NCBI GenBank assembly: GCA_963457665.1
Contig: OY735212.1
Coordinates: 53,869,338-53,933,337, forward strand
DNA length: 64,000 bases
Direction of reading: 5' to 3'
From: Thysanoteuthis rhombus
Taxonomy: Eukaryota; Mollusca; Cephalopoda; Oegopsida; Thysanoteuthidae
A program made the position numbers and the translations under genes. Shown here piece after piece: positions 12,826 through 25,086 of this stretch. Position 1 is the first letter of the stretch. The number at the start of each line of letters is the position of its first letter. The notes beneath the pieces were generated by a model. It was not told the origin of the DNA and did no database searches. It was given only the letters and a program-made list of their open reading frames with translations.

Positions 12826-13353
12826 TATATACATACATATGTATATATTCGAGGAACTTAAGGCACAAAATGACTTCCTCAGAGAAAGAAAATTAGTTAA
12901 AAATGCTTTCCTGGAGTTATTTCGACAGATGAGTGAAATGTCTGGTAAGGCATGGAAAACTCGTGTGTTCAAGCGGAGAATTCGGAAAAAAAACCAATCT
13001 CCTCAGGTGTACTAAATACAATAGAGTGGCGAAGTGCTGACGTCTCAGCCAACTTCCGGTTCCAACACTAGAAATTCCGTTACTATTTTTCAATCGGGAA
13101 TATTTGGCTTGTTTCTTTTCTATCGTTTTTTGTTTATTTCCAATGCAATTTTCGCTGAGTTAGTCAGTATTGGACAACCAGTTTTCACTGAATAAGAAAT
13201 TTTGATAACTTTCAACTATAAAAATCGTTCTAGCACTTACCTCACCAGTTCACAACACGTATTTCCGGTGCAAGAAGGTAGGTGATCATGTAACTCAACC
13301 ATATGTCCAAAAATGACTGAAAATGCAGTCCAACTTACTCCGGTCCCGGTCTC

Positions 13354-13355
<2 letters not shown>

Positions 13356-13439
<84 letters not shown>
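13356..13439. repeat. (TA)n microsatellite
   Basis: About 84 bp of perfect TA. Open frames crossing it encode only Tyr-Ile runs and are artefacts of the repeat. Confidence 0.98.
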
Positions 13440-13443
<4 letters not shown>

Positions 13444-14443
13444 ACCAATCAGTTTTCGCTATGCTTCGGTGTGTCCTGGATTCGCCTCACCCATTTAGGG
13501 TGCCAAAACAGTTAATTCTACTGAGAACAACTTGCAACCAAAAATCTCAACCAGCATCGATCATAGATGTTTGTACTCACTCGTCCACACTGAACAACCT
13601 ACGAATGAACTTTCACTACTTGTCTTTGTCCACTAATCTCATCGTCAGTAACAACTAGAAACTCTCAATAGTTCGTCATTCTGACATCAGTCGATGATAT
13701 GCCCACAAGAATCGATCAATAAGTCCGTAGCCTGAAAAAGTTATTGAGGGAATTTTGCTCAGAAAGTTTTACTGTAAAATGATCGAGCTATGTGATTAAT
13801 GACAGCGTGCTAGGTTATAGGAGGAGCCTTCGTTAAAAATATTTCTTTCATGAAATTGATATTTTTCTATCATCAAGCGACAGACTTTCTGATTTAATAA
13901 TGTATTTGTTATTTTTGGGGTTATTTTCCTTTGCAAAACCTGATTAAGCATTCAAAATACTTTTTATTGCTTGGTCGAGTGAAAATATTACATTTAAAAA
14001 CGAACTTCGTGCCAAGTGTACAGAGGGTGTAGAATACTCTAAATTTTGTATTAATTGATTAACTAATTAGTATGTCGAACATTTTATACATAATTTCATT
14101 CACCAAAATTATTTGATATTTTCAAAAAACAATAACAAGAACAAAAACAACCGTAATCCTAATTCTAAGCCAGTGCTCATAGCCAAAATGGCGGTTCAAT
14201 AAATCAAAATGGCGGAAACGACCTTTTTCTGTTCCTTTGGAGACATTAGAATATACGAAAAAGTGATAATATAAGCTTCATGAGAAACCTAGAGTTTTAC
14301 TTATATTTCTTCAAATCAACCGTCACAGACACCGGGCGACCTGAAAGTAAAAAAAAAAAAAGAAAAGAAAAAAAGATAGCTGGGGTGTGAAACCATCGGT
14401 GGTTCAAGTAATAATCACTGACAAGAGGAATCACAAATAACAC

Positions 14444-14794
14444 CGTGCAACATTGTTTTGGGGAAAATTTCTTCCTGATCTTGGGTTATAAATGTCATTT
14501 TCTGATTGATTGTGTCTAAAAAGTACAAAAAAAACCAATTACTTAATTCAAACTTCGCTTTTGTGACTAGGACAGGGATGATTTGAAATGTATTTATTTT
14601 CAATAAAAAAACGGGCAAATTTGCTCATTTTTAATCACATAAATGAAGAAAAAATATTACAGATGAATATCACAGACCTGATCACAAAAAAAAAGTTTGC
14701 AGTGAATAACCGCCATTTTCTATACTTTTTACACCTACGCAGTAAGAAAATAACACTTACTACCCAGGAACGAAAATCGCGTTTCATGGTGTAA
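14444..14794. repeat. Foldback element E, copy 1
   Basis: The right half (about 14680-14794), reversed, matches the left arm of 32629-32930 over about 115 bp, including GTAGTAAGTGTTATTTTCTT and AGAAAATGGC. The left half (14444-14580) is a more diverged inverted copy of the same arm, so the element folds back on itself. Confidence 0.7.
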
Positions 14795-15189
14795 AATACG
14801 AATTAGAAATGCACATTTGGTAGACTTTAATGTTCCAGGCTAATGAAATAGTCCGGAGATTACGTAGTAGATCACATGGTTGAGCACACTACATAGTTTT
14901 TCCCCCTCTTTTGTTGTTGTTTACTCTTGATATTGGCCTTTTCTTTCTTTCTTTCTCTTCTTTCTTTCTTTCTTTCTTTCTCCTGTTTCACTCCCTATCT
15001 TTCATCCTCCAACTCTCACTTCTTGTCTTTACTTACCACGTAATTTTATCGTTCTTCAATTTAACTTCCCCTTTTTCCTTCTCTTTTTTTTCAAAAACGC
15101 ACACACACAGTCACACATACAGACACACAGATACACACCTACACACATATGTATGCACAAAAGAAAAGGTCTCAAATCATTAAGGTCAA

Positions 15190-16600
15190 TGGTTAATTAA
15201 TCCTTATTTTCAAATGTCAACTCTGACCACGTCGTCCACATAAGCTGGAAATGATACCCATACAGATTGGTGTCGCCATAAAGAGCTTCTAAAAGGGAAA
15301 GGTTATAAATCCTTGAATAAAACCACACACGCGCGCATGCGCACACTGTTTTTCAAATATTCATCCTTTCAATAACTTTAAATAGATTTCAGTCGAAGCA
15401 TAATAAAGGTAGAATAAAATAATCGATAAAAATGATGAAAAATCTTCCTTTACATATATATTGAGTGAAAAAAAGATTTTCCAGATCAAAAGCCCAAGTT
15501 ATATTGAATCAAATAAAACTAAAAACTTTGCCAAGAAAAATATTTTACTCAATTTTTTTTTCTCTCCCTAAAATAAGAGTTCCGTTCGACAAGTTCAGGA
15601 ATATATTTCTAAAAATGTGATTTTTTGTAAAATGTGAAAAATCAATGAAAGCATCAATATACAAATAAAAATAAATCATCAAATTGATAAAAGGGTGGGT
15701 GGGAGTCATATGAAAGAAAAATTACCGTCTGAAATTCAGAATGGGAAGTTTTTAAAAAAAGTAATTTGTCCTTTGATTGATAAGAATCGAAAAATATTAT
15801 CAAAATCGAATATTTGGCAGACTAAAAAAAACTCATTTGTCGATTTCACGCTGAAAACTTTTGTTCGTTTTGTTAATATCTTTCTTCACTACAGAAAGAA
15901 CAAGCCTTTAGTCATGCAGGATTGATTATTATGTAGAGATTAATCAGACAGGACATTAGATGCGGGATAACAGCTTTTTAAAAAGCTTATTTTTAGGCTG
16001 ATGAGATCGTTATAAATCCACTGTGACCTGAATTGGAAGAAAAAAAAGACAGCTTTAGCCGTAAGATACGATACTTACATCTTTGAGTGGTGTTGAAATA
16101 AATTACTGTAACCGTTAAAGAGTCTGTAATATCTTAAATCTTAAAATTAGTTTGATCACACGAGTGTTTTTTTTTTAATAAGGTATAAACATGTAATTTT
16201 GAGTTTAAAAAATATTTTTCTTGTCTTGGTGAAAGACTCCATCTTTATCGATGGGAGCTTACTCATACCAAGTAATCAATTAGAGTTATTCCCCTTAGAT
16301 ATCGCTCAATCAACGTATAACCTTTTCGTCTTAATGGGGCACTATTTCCGCTTTCATTTAGGCTTCAAATTAGAAAAAATATGAAAACCTTCAAAAAACT
16401 GATAGACATATGAAATTGTATAATACTGAATGAATATATATCATAAGACGAGTTAATGTGTTGATTAATAATTGGCTAAAACGCTGATTTCAAGGTAAAT
16501 TGAAAAAGGCGTTTTTAAAACGCCATTGTTTTTTGGGGGTGGGATGTTTATTCCAAGCATTTATTATTTGTATCGACTCAACTGTGTCCAAACTGATATA
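15190..16600. other. AT-rich intergenic DNA, nothing recognised
   Basis: Open frames at 15695-15925 and 16199-16384 are short, strongly AT-biased in codons and free of recognisable motifs. Confidence 0.35.
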
Positions 16601-16620
16601 TTTTTATTTTGCGTTGTCCT

Positions 16621-16632
16621 AACACACGCACG

Positions 16633-16686
<54 letters not shown>

Positions 16687-16868
16687 AACACACACACACA
16701 CACATACAAACAAACAAACGCATACACACGTGCGCACACACACGGATACACACATTTACAAAGCTCTCTCTTTCTCTCTCTCTCTCTCTCTTTCTCTCAC
16801 ACACACGCACACACATATTCACAGTGCACAGGCGCACAAACAAACGCATGTACACACGCACACACACT
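16621..16868. repeat. (CA)n, (CT)n compound microsatellite
   Basis: CA-type repeats, an interrupted CAAA/CACA stretch, then a CT run near 16766-16800 and more CA. Predicted His/Thr-rich and Cys/Val-rich frames here are repeat artefacts. Confidence 0.95.
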
Positions 16869-17329
16869 AGCAACCCATCCCCTACAAACAATTCAGTATA
16901 AAATCTCCACTCAAGCACTTACAAAGAACACTCACATACACACAACTCATGAAAAGCACATACAACACACACGCATCCACGCACACATAACCTAGTAAAT
17001 CCTTTTCCACTTCTAACCTAGTATAAACACAAATACGCATGTATAACCAACTTAAATATCACATATATGCACACACACAACTTATGAACACACATACACA
17101 CACGCACACACACACTGCTGGGGTAGAAAGTGTTGCTCCGGTCTGGATACGAGTGTTTTGTTTTGAAAGTGGTTGTCTGTTTTGGGTCTGAGATAATAAG
17201 GTTAAAATAGTGTCTGAATTCCTTTCTACGAATGCAGCTAAAGGCTTTAGAAGGGATGAACACATCTCAGATGTATCAAGACGGCAATTTTTGGGTTTAT
17301 TGCCATGACAGTAAGGATCTGGATACATT

Positions 17330-18990
17330 TACTGAAATGTATTGTTCATAGTAGATAACTGGTCGTAGGTTCAGTTGCTAAGACAAGAACCAACTGAACA
17401 AGGTCAAAACTAATTCGTTAGGTTTCTTATGTGATTTGATGAGTGGAAAAGAATATATGCAGAAATCTCTTATCCTATGAGTGAGTTGGCCAATCTATAT
17501 TTCTAAATTGGTTTAGGGCGATGAACTAGTTCATTCTTCCTACCCAACCTATTGACCCGTTTCATCGCGGCTCGATATAACATGGAATTGCTCATAATGC
17601 ACTTTGAGCATGGACACCAATTTTCTAAACGTTAAATTTTTCACTCGATATTTTAGCTAAATACAAAACTAGGGAGAACCCTACTCAATCAGGTTAACAA
17701 CAACTGTTAGAAAAAAATGAATTCGACAAAAACATATCAGTGATCATACTGCAGTATTCTAATTTGAATGGCGATTTACAATATATATCGCAGTATGTTC
17801 ACTTTCCATTCAAAGCAAAAATGTAAACAGAACAAAAAATTCATCGTCTTTAGACGAATCCAACAGTGACTCTCGATGTCCTCCCCACCTACCTGATATC
17901 AACAATAACTTAAATTTCAGGGTTTATTTTCTGGTGAGGTGTCACGATTCAAAAAAGTTCAATGTTTATTTCTATCTTCCTACCGAACTAACCTCACCCT
18001 GCCCACCACCCAACGGTTTCCTCTTACTTTCTGCTCAAATTATCATAGCTTATCTTGAAGGAGTTGGGCAGTCTGGGCCTGGATTAAGCTGTGTAAAAAC
18101 GGAAAATTCGTTACAACACGGACTTAATTGTTATGTGCTTGAAAATGATGGGCCTGTGTTATAAGGGGTCGACAGTGCATATCATTTCCTACATGTAAGT
18201 TGATCAATCTATGTTCTTGAGTTGAGTTGGAGGAATGACCTTGTAGTACCCGCTAAAATCTTGCTTCTTATATTGATTGATCAAATCAGAAAAACATGAT
18301 TGGTGAAAGACCAGGCTTATTGATTGGCTATAAAATCAAGTTCATCAAAGAACTGAAATAAGATTAGTCTAAAATATAAATAAAAATAATTTTGAGAAGA
18401 GACATTATCGTTCTATGAGTTTTTAAGACTACTGGACTTCTTTGTGTTGCTTTTGCTATATTTTGGCCAAATTCATTCTAGAAGTGTACAATCTCTGAGC
18501 TAAGAGAGTGGTCCCTTTTCTCTCAAAATGTGGATGAACATGAGAGAGATTTCTCTCTTCTCTCATGGATTTTACTCCTGAAGGAGATAAAATGGATCGG
18601 CATTATGCTAACGACAAGAGAAACGTACAGAATTAATTCAACAGTCTGAAAAACTCTGGGAATTATTAAATGAATGTATTTTAAGGGAGGAAAAAGACTT
18701 TAATTAAAAACTAGCGAAATAATCTTTTGGTGTGTGGATTGCATTATGACAAAAGGTCAAATTGATTAAGAAATATTTACTGTTCAATTTTTGAATAAAT
18801 TTGTTTACCATAAAACATAGGTATGTTCTTAAGAGTTCTTATTTTGTCAATGCCTTACATTCTAATTCATTCATAGAAATAGAGAAAAGTTTATAGCACA
18901 GAGGCAGTGCAGATATTACAAGAACACGATGTAAAAACTGGTGTAAATATGTACAATGCACCACTATTCTTGCAACACTAGTGAAAATTT
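17330..18990. other. Unassigned intergenic DNA
   Basis: No repeat partner, splice-supported ORF or RNA-like structure was recognised. Confidence 0.3.
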
Positions 18991-19011
18991 TGAATAATTT
19001 CATTATTATCG

Positions 19012-19106
19012 CGAAGAAGAAGAAGAAGAAGAAGAAGAAGAAGAAGAAGAAGAAGAAGAAGAAGAAGAAGAAGAAGAAGAAGAAGGATGGTGATGACGAC
19101 GACGAC

Positions 19107-19190
<84 letters not shown>

Positions 19191-19191
19191 T
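19012..19191. repeat. Compound (GAA)n-(GAT)n-(GATA)n microsatellite
   Basis: Three units of related sequence occur in series: GAA to about 19085, a GAC/GAT section to about 19141, then GATA to 19191. Confidence 0.97.
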
Positions 19192-20251
19192 CATTACTGT
19201 TTGTGATTACAAGGTTTGTCATTTTATAAACGTTGTCCAATAGAAAAAAGTGAAGCAGTGATCATGAGTTTTAAAGAATTTTAGTTATTGAATTTTTTTG
19301 TTCGGATCAAACTTTAAATTCGTTGATACAGAGGATTCAAAGTTCAATTTATCGGTTTTTGTTATTGACAAAGAAACCATCAGACGAAAAATTAGGAAGT
19401 AGGATTCAGACACAAAAAGACCGCAGCGTCCAGTTCTGAAGATGATCCCCAAACGATGCAGATTGGTATATTTTATCTAAATTTGCGTTTGGCCTGATCA
19501 TAACTTATTCATACTCGGCTAAAATCCTGCCTAATTGGCAGGTTTTGAAGTCCAATAAAATGAATTTATACAATAGAAAGACTGATATAGGGAAATAAGA
19601 TAGCATATAATTTTGAAAAAAAAAAAAAAAAAGGAATTACTAAAAAAAAAAAAAAAATTAAATTAAATACACCACTACAGAAATGTGGGCTGAAGACCTG
19701 AGGAGACTTACTGTCACTCAGTCTCCAGCAATGACCACCGAACCACAGGCTACTGGTGTGAAATTGCACTGATGATGATGATGATGATCTTAATTGTCGT
19801 TGCTTTTTATTGCAATCAAACTCAGGCTGGGTACCCTTCAGTGGTCTTTCCCGTTCGGGTGGGTATTTAGTCAAGTCTAATAGAATGAACCAAAATTGAA
19901 TTGAATTAAATTGCAATTGTTTTGAATAAATCAAATTATGAATCATCATTAATTTTCAATGTTGATTTGGCGAGGGTGTGAAGCCTTACAACTGGAATGG
20001 TCGTTTTTTTTCCCTAAGACTTTAAACGAAAAGTAAATTAATCAAACTTGAAGATTATCTTACAATACAATCTAACTTCCACTAATCCGATTTGGCAGAA
20101 ATTCATCAGTACAATCAATTCTAGCACTCCGATGCAGTGAGGTGTCTTGAAGGAGAATGAGGATTAGATATTATGAACGAGTAATGTCATCAAATATCAT
20201 ACAGATCAAAATGAAGGCGGAACAAAAAATTGAATTCAGCGATGAAAACAG

Positions 20252-20654
20252 ATCTAGTTGGTCAACGATTAGAAACTGTCGCATGACCAATGTCTTTTGG
20301 CAGTAAGTCATATTGGGGGTGACCAATTAAAAATTGCAAAAGGGGTTATCAATGAACAGATCACTTCTCTCGCCTTTTATTGGACAATGAAAACTCTGAA
20401 TTTTCCAAAAAAAACAGCGTGAATGCAACCGGACACAAATTAGGGACCAATTTGAAATAAACATACATTGAAATTTACCTTTACCCGAAAAAAACAATTC
20501 TCGGGAACATATTTGAAATAACAAAAAAGAGTTTTTTTTTTCTAGACATAACGAGTAAAAGTAGAAAATTCCAGTCTGTACGTGTGAGACACACATAAAT
20601 AGCCAGCCAGACCAGCTTAAAAACTGAAGAAACCTAGGATGATAGTTGTTTCAT
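20252..20654 (-). repeat. Repeat family A, copy 3
   Basis: On the - strand it runs from the GGTTTCTTCAGTTTT end (about 20635) to a worn ACCAACTAGA end. Separated from copy 4 by only about 10 bp. Confidence 0.85.
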
Positions 20655-20662
20655 GGCTTTTA

Positions 20663-20935
20663 ACAAGCATAAATGCTGTCAAACACAAAATAAGGGATCA
20701 ATTTAGCATAGCTTTAGATTGTAAATTGAATCCCCATTAAAAATTTATTTTGGGGGAATAAAAAAAAAATTTAAAAATGAGTTTTCTCTACATAATAAGG
20801 AGTAAATGTTCAAATTTTAAACTCTCTGGTTCCATTTGTGTGACCTGTATGCACAGCATATATATTGGTGACAGCCTGCCAGACTCACTTGAACACTGAG
20901 GAAACCTATGTTGACAGTTTTTGTTGACAGTTTCT
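20663..20935 (-). repeat. Repeat family A, copy 4 (truncated)
   Basis: Keeps the GTTGACAG...AGGAAACC end and the central blocks, but lacks the TTGATCA-containing part. Tandem, same-orientation neighbour of copy 3. Confidence 0.8.
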
Positions 20936-20999
20936 AATACTGCTTTATGAATGATGGCAATGAAACATTCATATCAGGTACAATTCTTAAATGTTGAAT

Positions 21000-21739
21000 T
21001 TTCGATCATTCAACAAAAGGAATTGTAGATCTGAAAAACACTATAAAAACAACAGAAAAGCAGTGCTAAGAACTTAGTAAGCAAAGATTTAAATCGCTCG
21101 GTGTTGCCATAGCAACAAAATCCAATTTGGCATCAGGCCGGTCAGATTTTCTAAATTGGGATGGGTTGCTATAAGGCTATATCATAATAGACAGGAAATA
21201 ACGAAAAGAAAATTAAAGAAATAAGCAGAAGGCTCCAAGTACCCACTGAGCATCATAAAGTTGGGTATTTAGCGGATGTACTCCTTCTGTCTCATGAACT
21301 CAATAACATCGTATAATTCCCTTTATCGTTATCTTAATTACAACCTGTTCTTGACTGACGCTCTCAGGATGCGCCCATCTCCCCTCTTTTCGACGTCTGT
21401 TATTTTTTATATTTATGACACTTTATGCTGATTTCACATGCTTCGAACTTCTCTTAATAATAAAAAAAATATTGATTAATAAAAACAGACAGGTTTTCCA
21501 GGATTCTTTTGAATGACTTGGATTTTAAAAATTTTTGATCAATTGAAAAATTGAACCCGGAACAACCGTTACCTAGTACCTTGAGCATTGGACAGTAAAT
21601 TTTGCAGCTTGTTTAATTTAGAACCGAAATAGAATTAGTTAGAATGAAGAAAAATTGAATACCACATCCATAAATTTTGAAGAAGATAACAAAACACTTG
21701 TTTAATGCTGCAACTATTTTCTCTACAGAAAAAGACATA
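21000..21739 (+). other. EED upstream region without recognisable coding sequence
   Basis: Apart from the X-box this is AT-rich DNA with no clear TATA box and no ORF with family similarity. A transcription start probably lies in the last few hundred bases, but nothing in the sequence fixes it. Confidence 0.4.
21103..21116 (+). promoter_or_regulatory. RFX X-box palindrome
   Basis: GTTGCCATAGCAAC is a perfect match to the RFX X-box, with two half-sites GTTGCC and AGCAAC separated by AT. It lies about 690 bp upstream of the EED ATG. A match this exact is unlikely by chance in 64 kb, but whether it serves EED is unknown. Confidence 0.4.
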
Positions 21740-21752
21740 TTTCCGCGCCAAA
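21740..21752 (+). promoter_or_regulatory. Overlapping two-way E2F-type site upstream of EED
   Basis: TTTCCGCGCCAAA combines TTTCCGC on the + strand with TTTGGCGC on the - strand, 47-59 bp before the ATG. Both fit the E2F consensus TTTSSCGC. Mammalian EED and EZH2 are reported pRB-E2F targets, which makes the position plausible; binding is inferred. Confidence 0.5.
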
Positions 21753-21765
21753 AATAAAAGTAAGA

Positions 21766-21789
21766 CCGGTGTCGGTCACGTGACACCGG
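21766..21789 (+). promoter_or_regulatory. Palindrome with CACGTG E-box just before the EED ATG
   Basis: Perfect 8-bp arms CCGGTGTC and GACACCGG flank a centre that contains TCACGTGA, itself a palindrome. It ends 9 bp before the ATG, so it could act in DNA (bHLH-zip factors of the USF/MITF/MYC type) or form a hairpin in the 5' UTR. Confidence 0.5.
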
Positions 21790-21798
21790 CCAAACAAA

Positions 21799-21882
21799 AT
21801 GTCCGACAGCGAGGAGAGCACGTTGTCTGTGTCTAAACGCGTGCGATTGTCTATGTCACAGGATGGTTCAGGTGATGACATT
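21799..21882 (+). CDS. EED: EED coding exon 1 (residues 1-28)
   Basis: The exon opens with ATG in a favourable context (A at -3), 15 bp after an in-frame TGA stop. It encodes an acidic, serine-rich tail (MSDSEEST) followed by KRVR, the counterpart of the AAKKQKL stretch of vertebrate EED. The donor is gtacgt, phase 0, joining GDDI to DDVSS of exon 2. A second GT lies 4 bp downstream (gtatac), but using it would break the frame. The following intron is 11,852 bp, by far the longest in the gene. Confidence 0.88.
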
Positions 21883-24315
21883 GTACGTATACTTTGTTTA
21901 CACAGATAAAAGTAGAACTGTTTCTTTAGCTCTGGCAATTGCGAAAACTACTGTTTTTTTTTTCTTAAAAAAACACATCTTTTCCCTCTCTCTCTTAATT
22001 GTCGCCATCTTCCTCCTTATCTTTTTCCCGTCCCCCCCTCCTTGTCTGGGTTAAAAAATATATTTTAATTGCATTTTCTCTCCTCGTTTAAGAGTTTATT
22101 TTCTTGTTGACCATTTACGGATTCTCTCATGTCTTCTTCTAAACCAACCTCTGTATGCTTTGTGAAGAGGGACTTTTCATTATTGTTAAAAACTCTGGTC
22201 TTGTGAACAACATGCCGGTTTGTTGTATCAGGGTTGCCAGATAGTTGGAGATGTTTCTGGCCAAAAACAACTACAAAAATGGCCAAGTGCCAAAATTGTT
22301 TATAAAAGGCTAAAAGCAATTATTTCATTATTTTTTATCAGATGAAGTATAGTAAGTCATTAATATTGATTTAAAAGAAAATAGTAATACTTCCATATTC
22401 ACTTATCATCAGCTTAATTTTTCAGTTACTTTTCTACTTATTCAAGTTCATGCTCGAAATGATATTCAAAAAGGCCAGATTTGTCAAATATGACCGTAAA
22501 ATGGCCGAAATGACTTGAAATGTGTTGTGTATGCCTCGCTTTGTTTGTGCAAAGTATCATTCTAAGTAGCAGTAGTAGCTACAATACTTGAATCATTGAA
22601 GTTAAATGCATTGTCCCGGTTCTATTTATTGTTTAGTGTACTTTAAGGAATATTTTTCGGGACAAAATTATAAAAAATCAGGTCTGCAATTAACACGTTG
22701 AGTCTCATCATTTCGTAATGAACGTCGAAAATATCGTCAGGTGTTTGTTTTAGCTTGGAGCATCGAATAAATACTTTTTACGTCTATTTCCTTACCCAAA
22801 ATGAAGTAAATAATACATATTTGTCCACATAAATCGAATACTACAGTGTCTACCTATGAAAGCTTTTGTTGATAATTGTTCCACTTGCTCTACTGCTGTT
22901 GTGACTGATTAATTAAACAGAGTATTTTGTACTTAATATTTGATGGATATGGTTAAATCAAATGGTGTGTAAACACTGTACACATCTTCAAAAATAGGTT
23001 CATTAAGACTCTTATACCGGTTCCTTCCTTATGAGGCAACAAAAAACGTCTTTTTGTAATTGAAAAATTAGTCCTGAGATATGACTCTTATAGTTGTCGA
23101 TATGTCTGAAAATCTTGCGCTGTTAAACAATTTTGTGTAGGCTAACAACACTAAGTGCAAAACTTTTTTCTTTTTTAAAGAATAATTTATGTGAGATTGT
23201 GCACGTGTTACTGTTCGTTGAATTATTGAGAAAAAAGATGATCACTTGCAATTAAAGATTCTGGATTTTTATCAGAAATTACTGACAATATTACAATTAT
23301 TCGTTATTCCAATTTTTCTTTACTCACTGTTGAAGAGAAAACAACCCGAATTCAATTGCGATAAAAATCAACAACAATTAAGACGAGATAGTAAGTAGCA
23401 AAAAAGTAATAATTGTAATTTTCAATAATACTTCATCTGATAAAATAAATAAGATAAGATTGAAAAACTCTATCTGTCATTTGAAAATTATATCTGTTCT
23501 CAGAATATTTATTTTTAAGTCTTTATCAAACTTCTTTATATTAATTTTAATATAGGAAGATAGTCTCATATTGTGTATGTCTGCATAGATATTTTCAAAG
23601 CTCATGTTTAGTTCAGTTTAAGGCCAAAGAAGTAAAGGCAGTAAAGATAGTTGTTGTTTGGGGTCCTTCTTCAAAGCAAGGGAGGGTCTGCTTTCCTTGA
23701 AAACCAGCATTCGAAATCTTGATTTTTACTTGTGCTCGACACTGACACTGGCAGGAATAACTATTTCAGCCACGAGGAACACTCTCGTGAAGGTGTGTGA
23801 GATCACACATCTCTATGAGTGTTCTTCATTATTTACTAAGCTGTGTAGAATATTCATATGTGTACTATAGGATGGGTGTTTATCAGTGGTGCTTTGTATT
23901 TTGGGTGTGCTACGGATGCACAAAAGCGTAAAATAGTTTAATGTCTGTAAAAAGCAATGGACAGTTGAAGCCCTCTTGGCACAATGTAGGGAAAGTGGTC
24001 CTGATTGAAGAAATTACAGATTTAATGGATCACAGAATTTGGATTAGACAATATCATCGGCAGAATAATAGTATTACTGTACGGTCCAAATTTCGTCTTT
24101 CTTCCCCTGATTCTTGTATTTCTTTCTATTTGTTTGCTGTTTGTTACATTGAGTGAGCGAGGGTGTGAAAATTTATAATTGGGACCACCTTTCCTACATT
24201 GTGCTAAAAAGGCTTCCACTGTCTGTTGCTTTTTACAGACACTAAAATATTTTTGCATTTTTGTGCATCTGTTGCACACAGCACATTCAAGGTGCAAAGC
24301 ACCATACGTGACTGG

Positions 24316-24362
<47 letters not shown>

Positions 24363-25047
24363 TGTGTGTGTATTTAAGAAGTTGAAATATTTGGTCTGAT
24401 TGAATGAATAATAAATTGCATTACATTTTATGGAAAATAATTTGAAATGATCTTTTGTTACATGGATAATACATCACTCGATTTTGACAACGTAAATAGA
24501 ATAAACAATTAAAGAAAATAGGGTTGCTGCAATAATCGAACCAGCCAGTGATAGGGTAGCTGCTTCAACGTAGCAATGCTCTAACTATTGAGCTAAACAG
24601 CCGCCATTGCAAAGGCCAAATAACTACTTTCAACCCAAATTCTTATCTTTCTTATTCTCGGTCTTTTCTGTCTCTTCCAATACGACAGTTTGTATTAAAG
24701 AAATATTTGGTCCGACTGAATGAATGATAAATTGTGTTGTATTATACAGAATAAACGAGAATAGAACTTGGGTTGAAAGCAGTTATTTGGCCTTTGTATT
24801 ACCAGCAGCTGTTTAACTCAATGGTAAAAGTATCACTACATTGAAGTGGCTACCCTATCGTGACAGGTTCGATTCTTGTGGCAGTCCCATTTTCTTTCAT
24901 TGTTCATTCTATTTACACTGTCTGAATTGAGTGATATATAACCGTGTAATGACAGGAGATCATTTCAGATGAGTCTTTATACAATATAACTCAATTTATA
25001 ATTATATGTGTGTGCACTTGCAAATGTTGCATACTATGCGTTTGCAA

Positions 25048-25086
<39 letters not shown>

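Noticed and set aside
13356-13439. Long Tyr-Ile open frames on both strands
   Set aside because: They translate a perfect TA microsatellite and have no other coding features.
14181-14215. Two AAAATGGCGG motifs resembling YY1 sites
   Set aside because: No nearby gene start, and similar AATGGC blocks belong to the repeat at 14444-14794, so a regulatory role is unsupported.
16526-16995. His/Thr-rich and Cys/Val-rich open frames above 100 codons
   Set aside because: These are six-frame readings of CA/CT microsatellites.
18839-19240. 133-codon frame with Ser, Phe and His runs
   Set aside because: It is the reverse reading of the GAA/GAT/GATA microsatellite; flanks lack motifs.
24866-24875. Canonical tRNA B box, possible tRNA gene
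   Set aside because: No acceptor or anticodon stem forms and the sequence continues into a SINE body; it is a SINE head.
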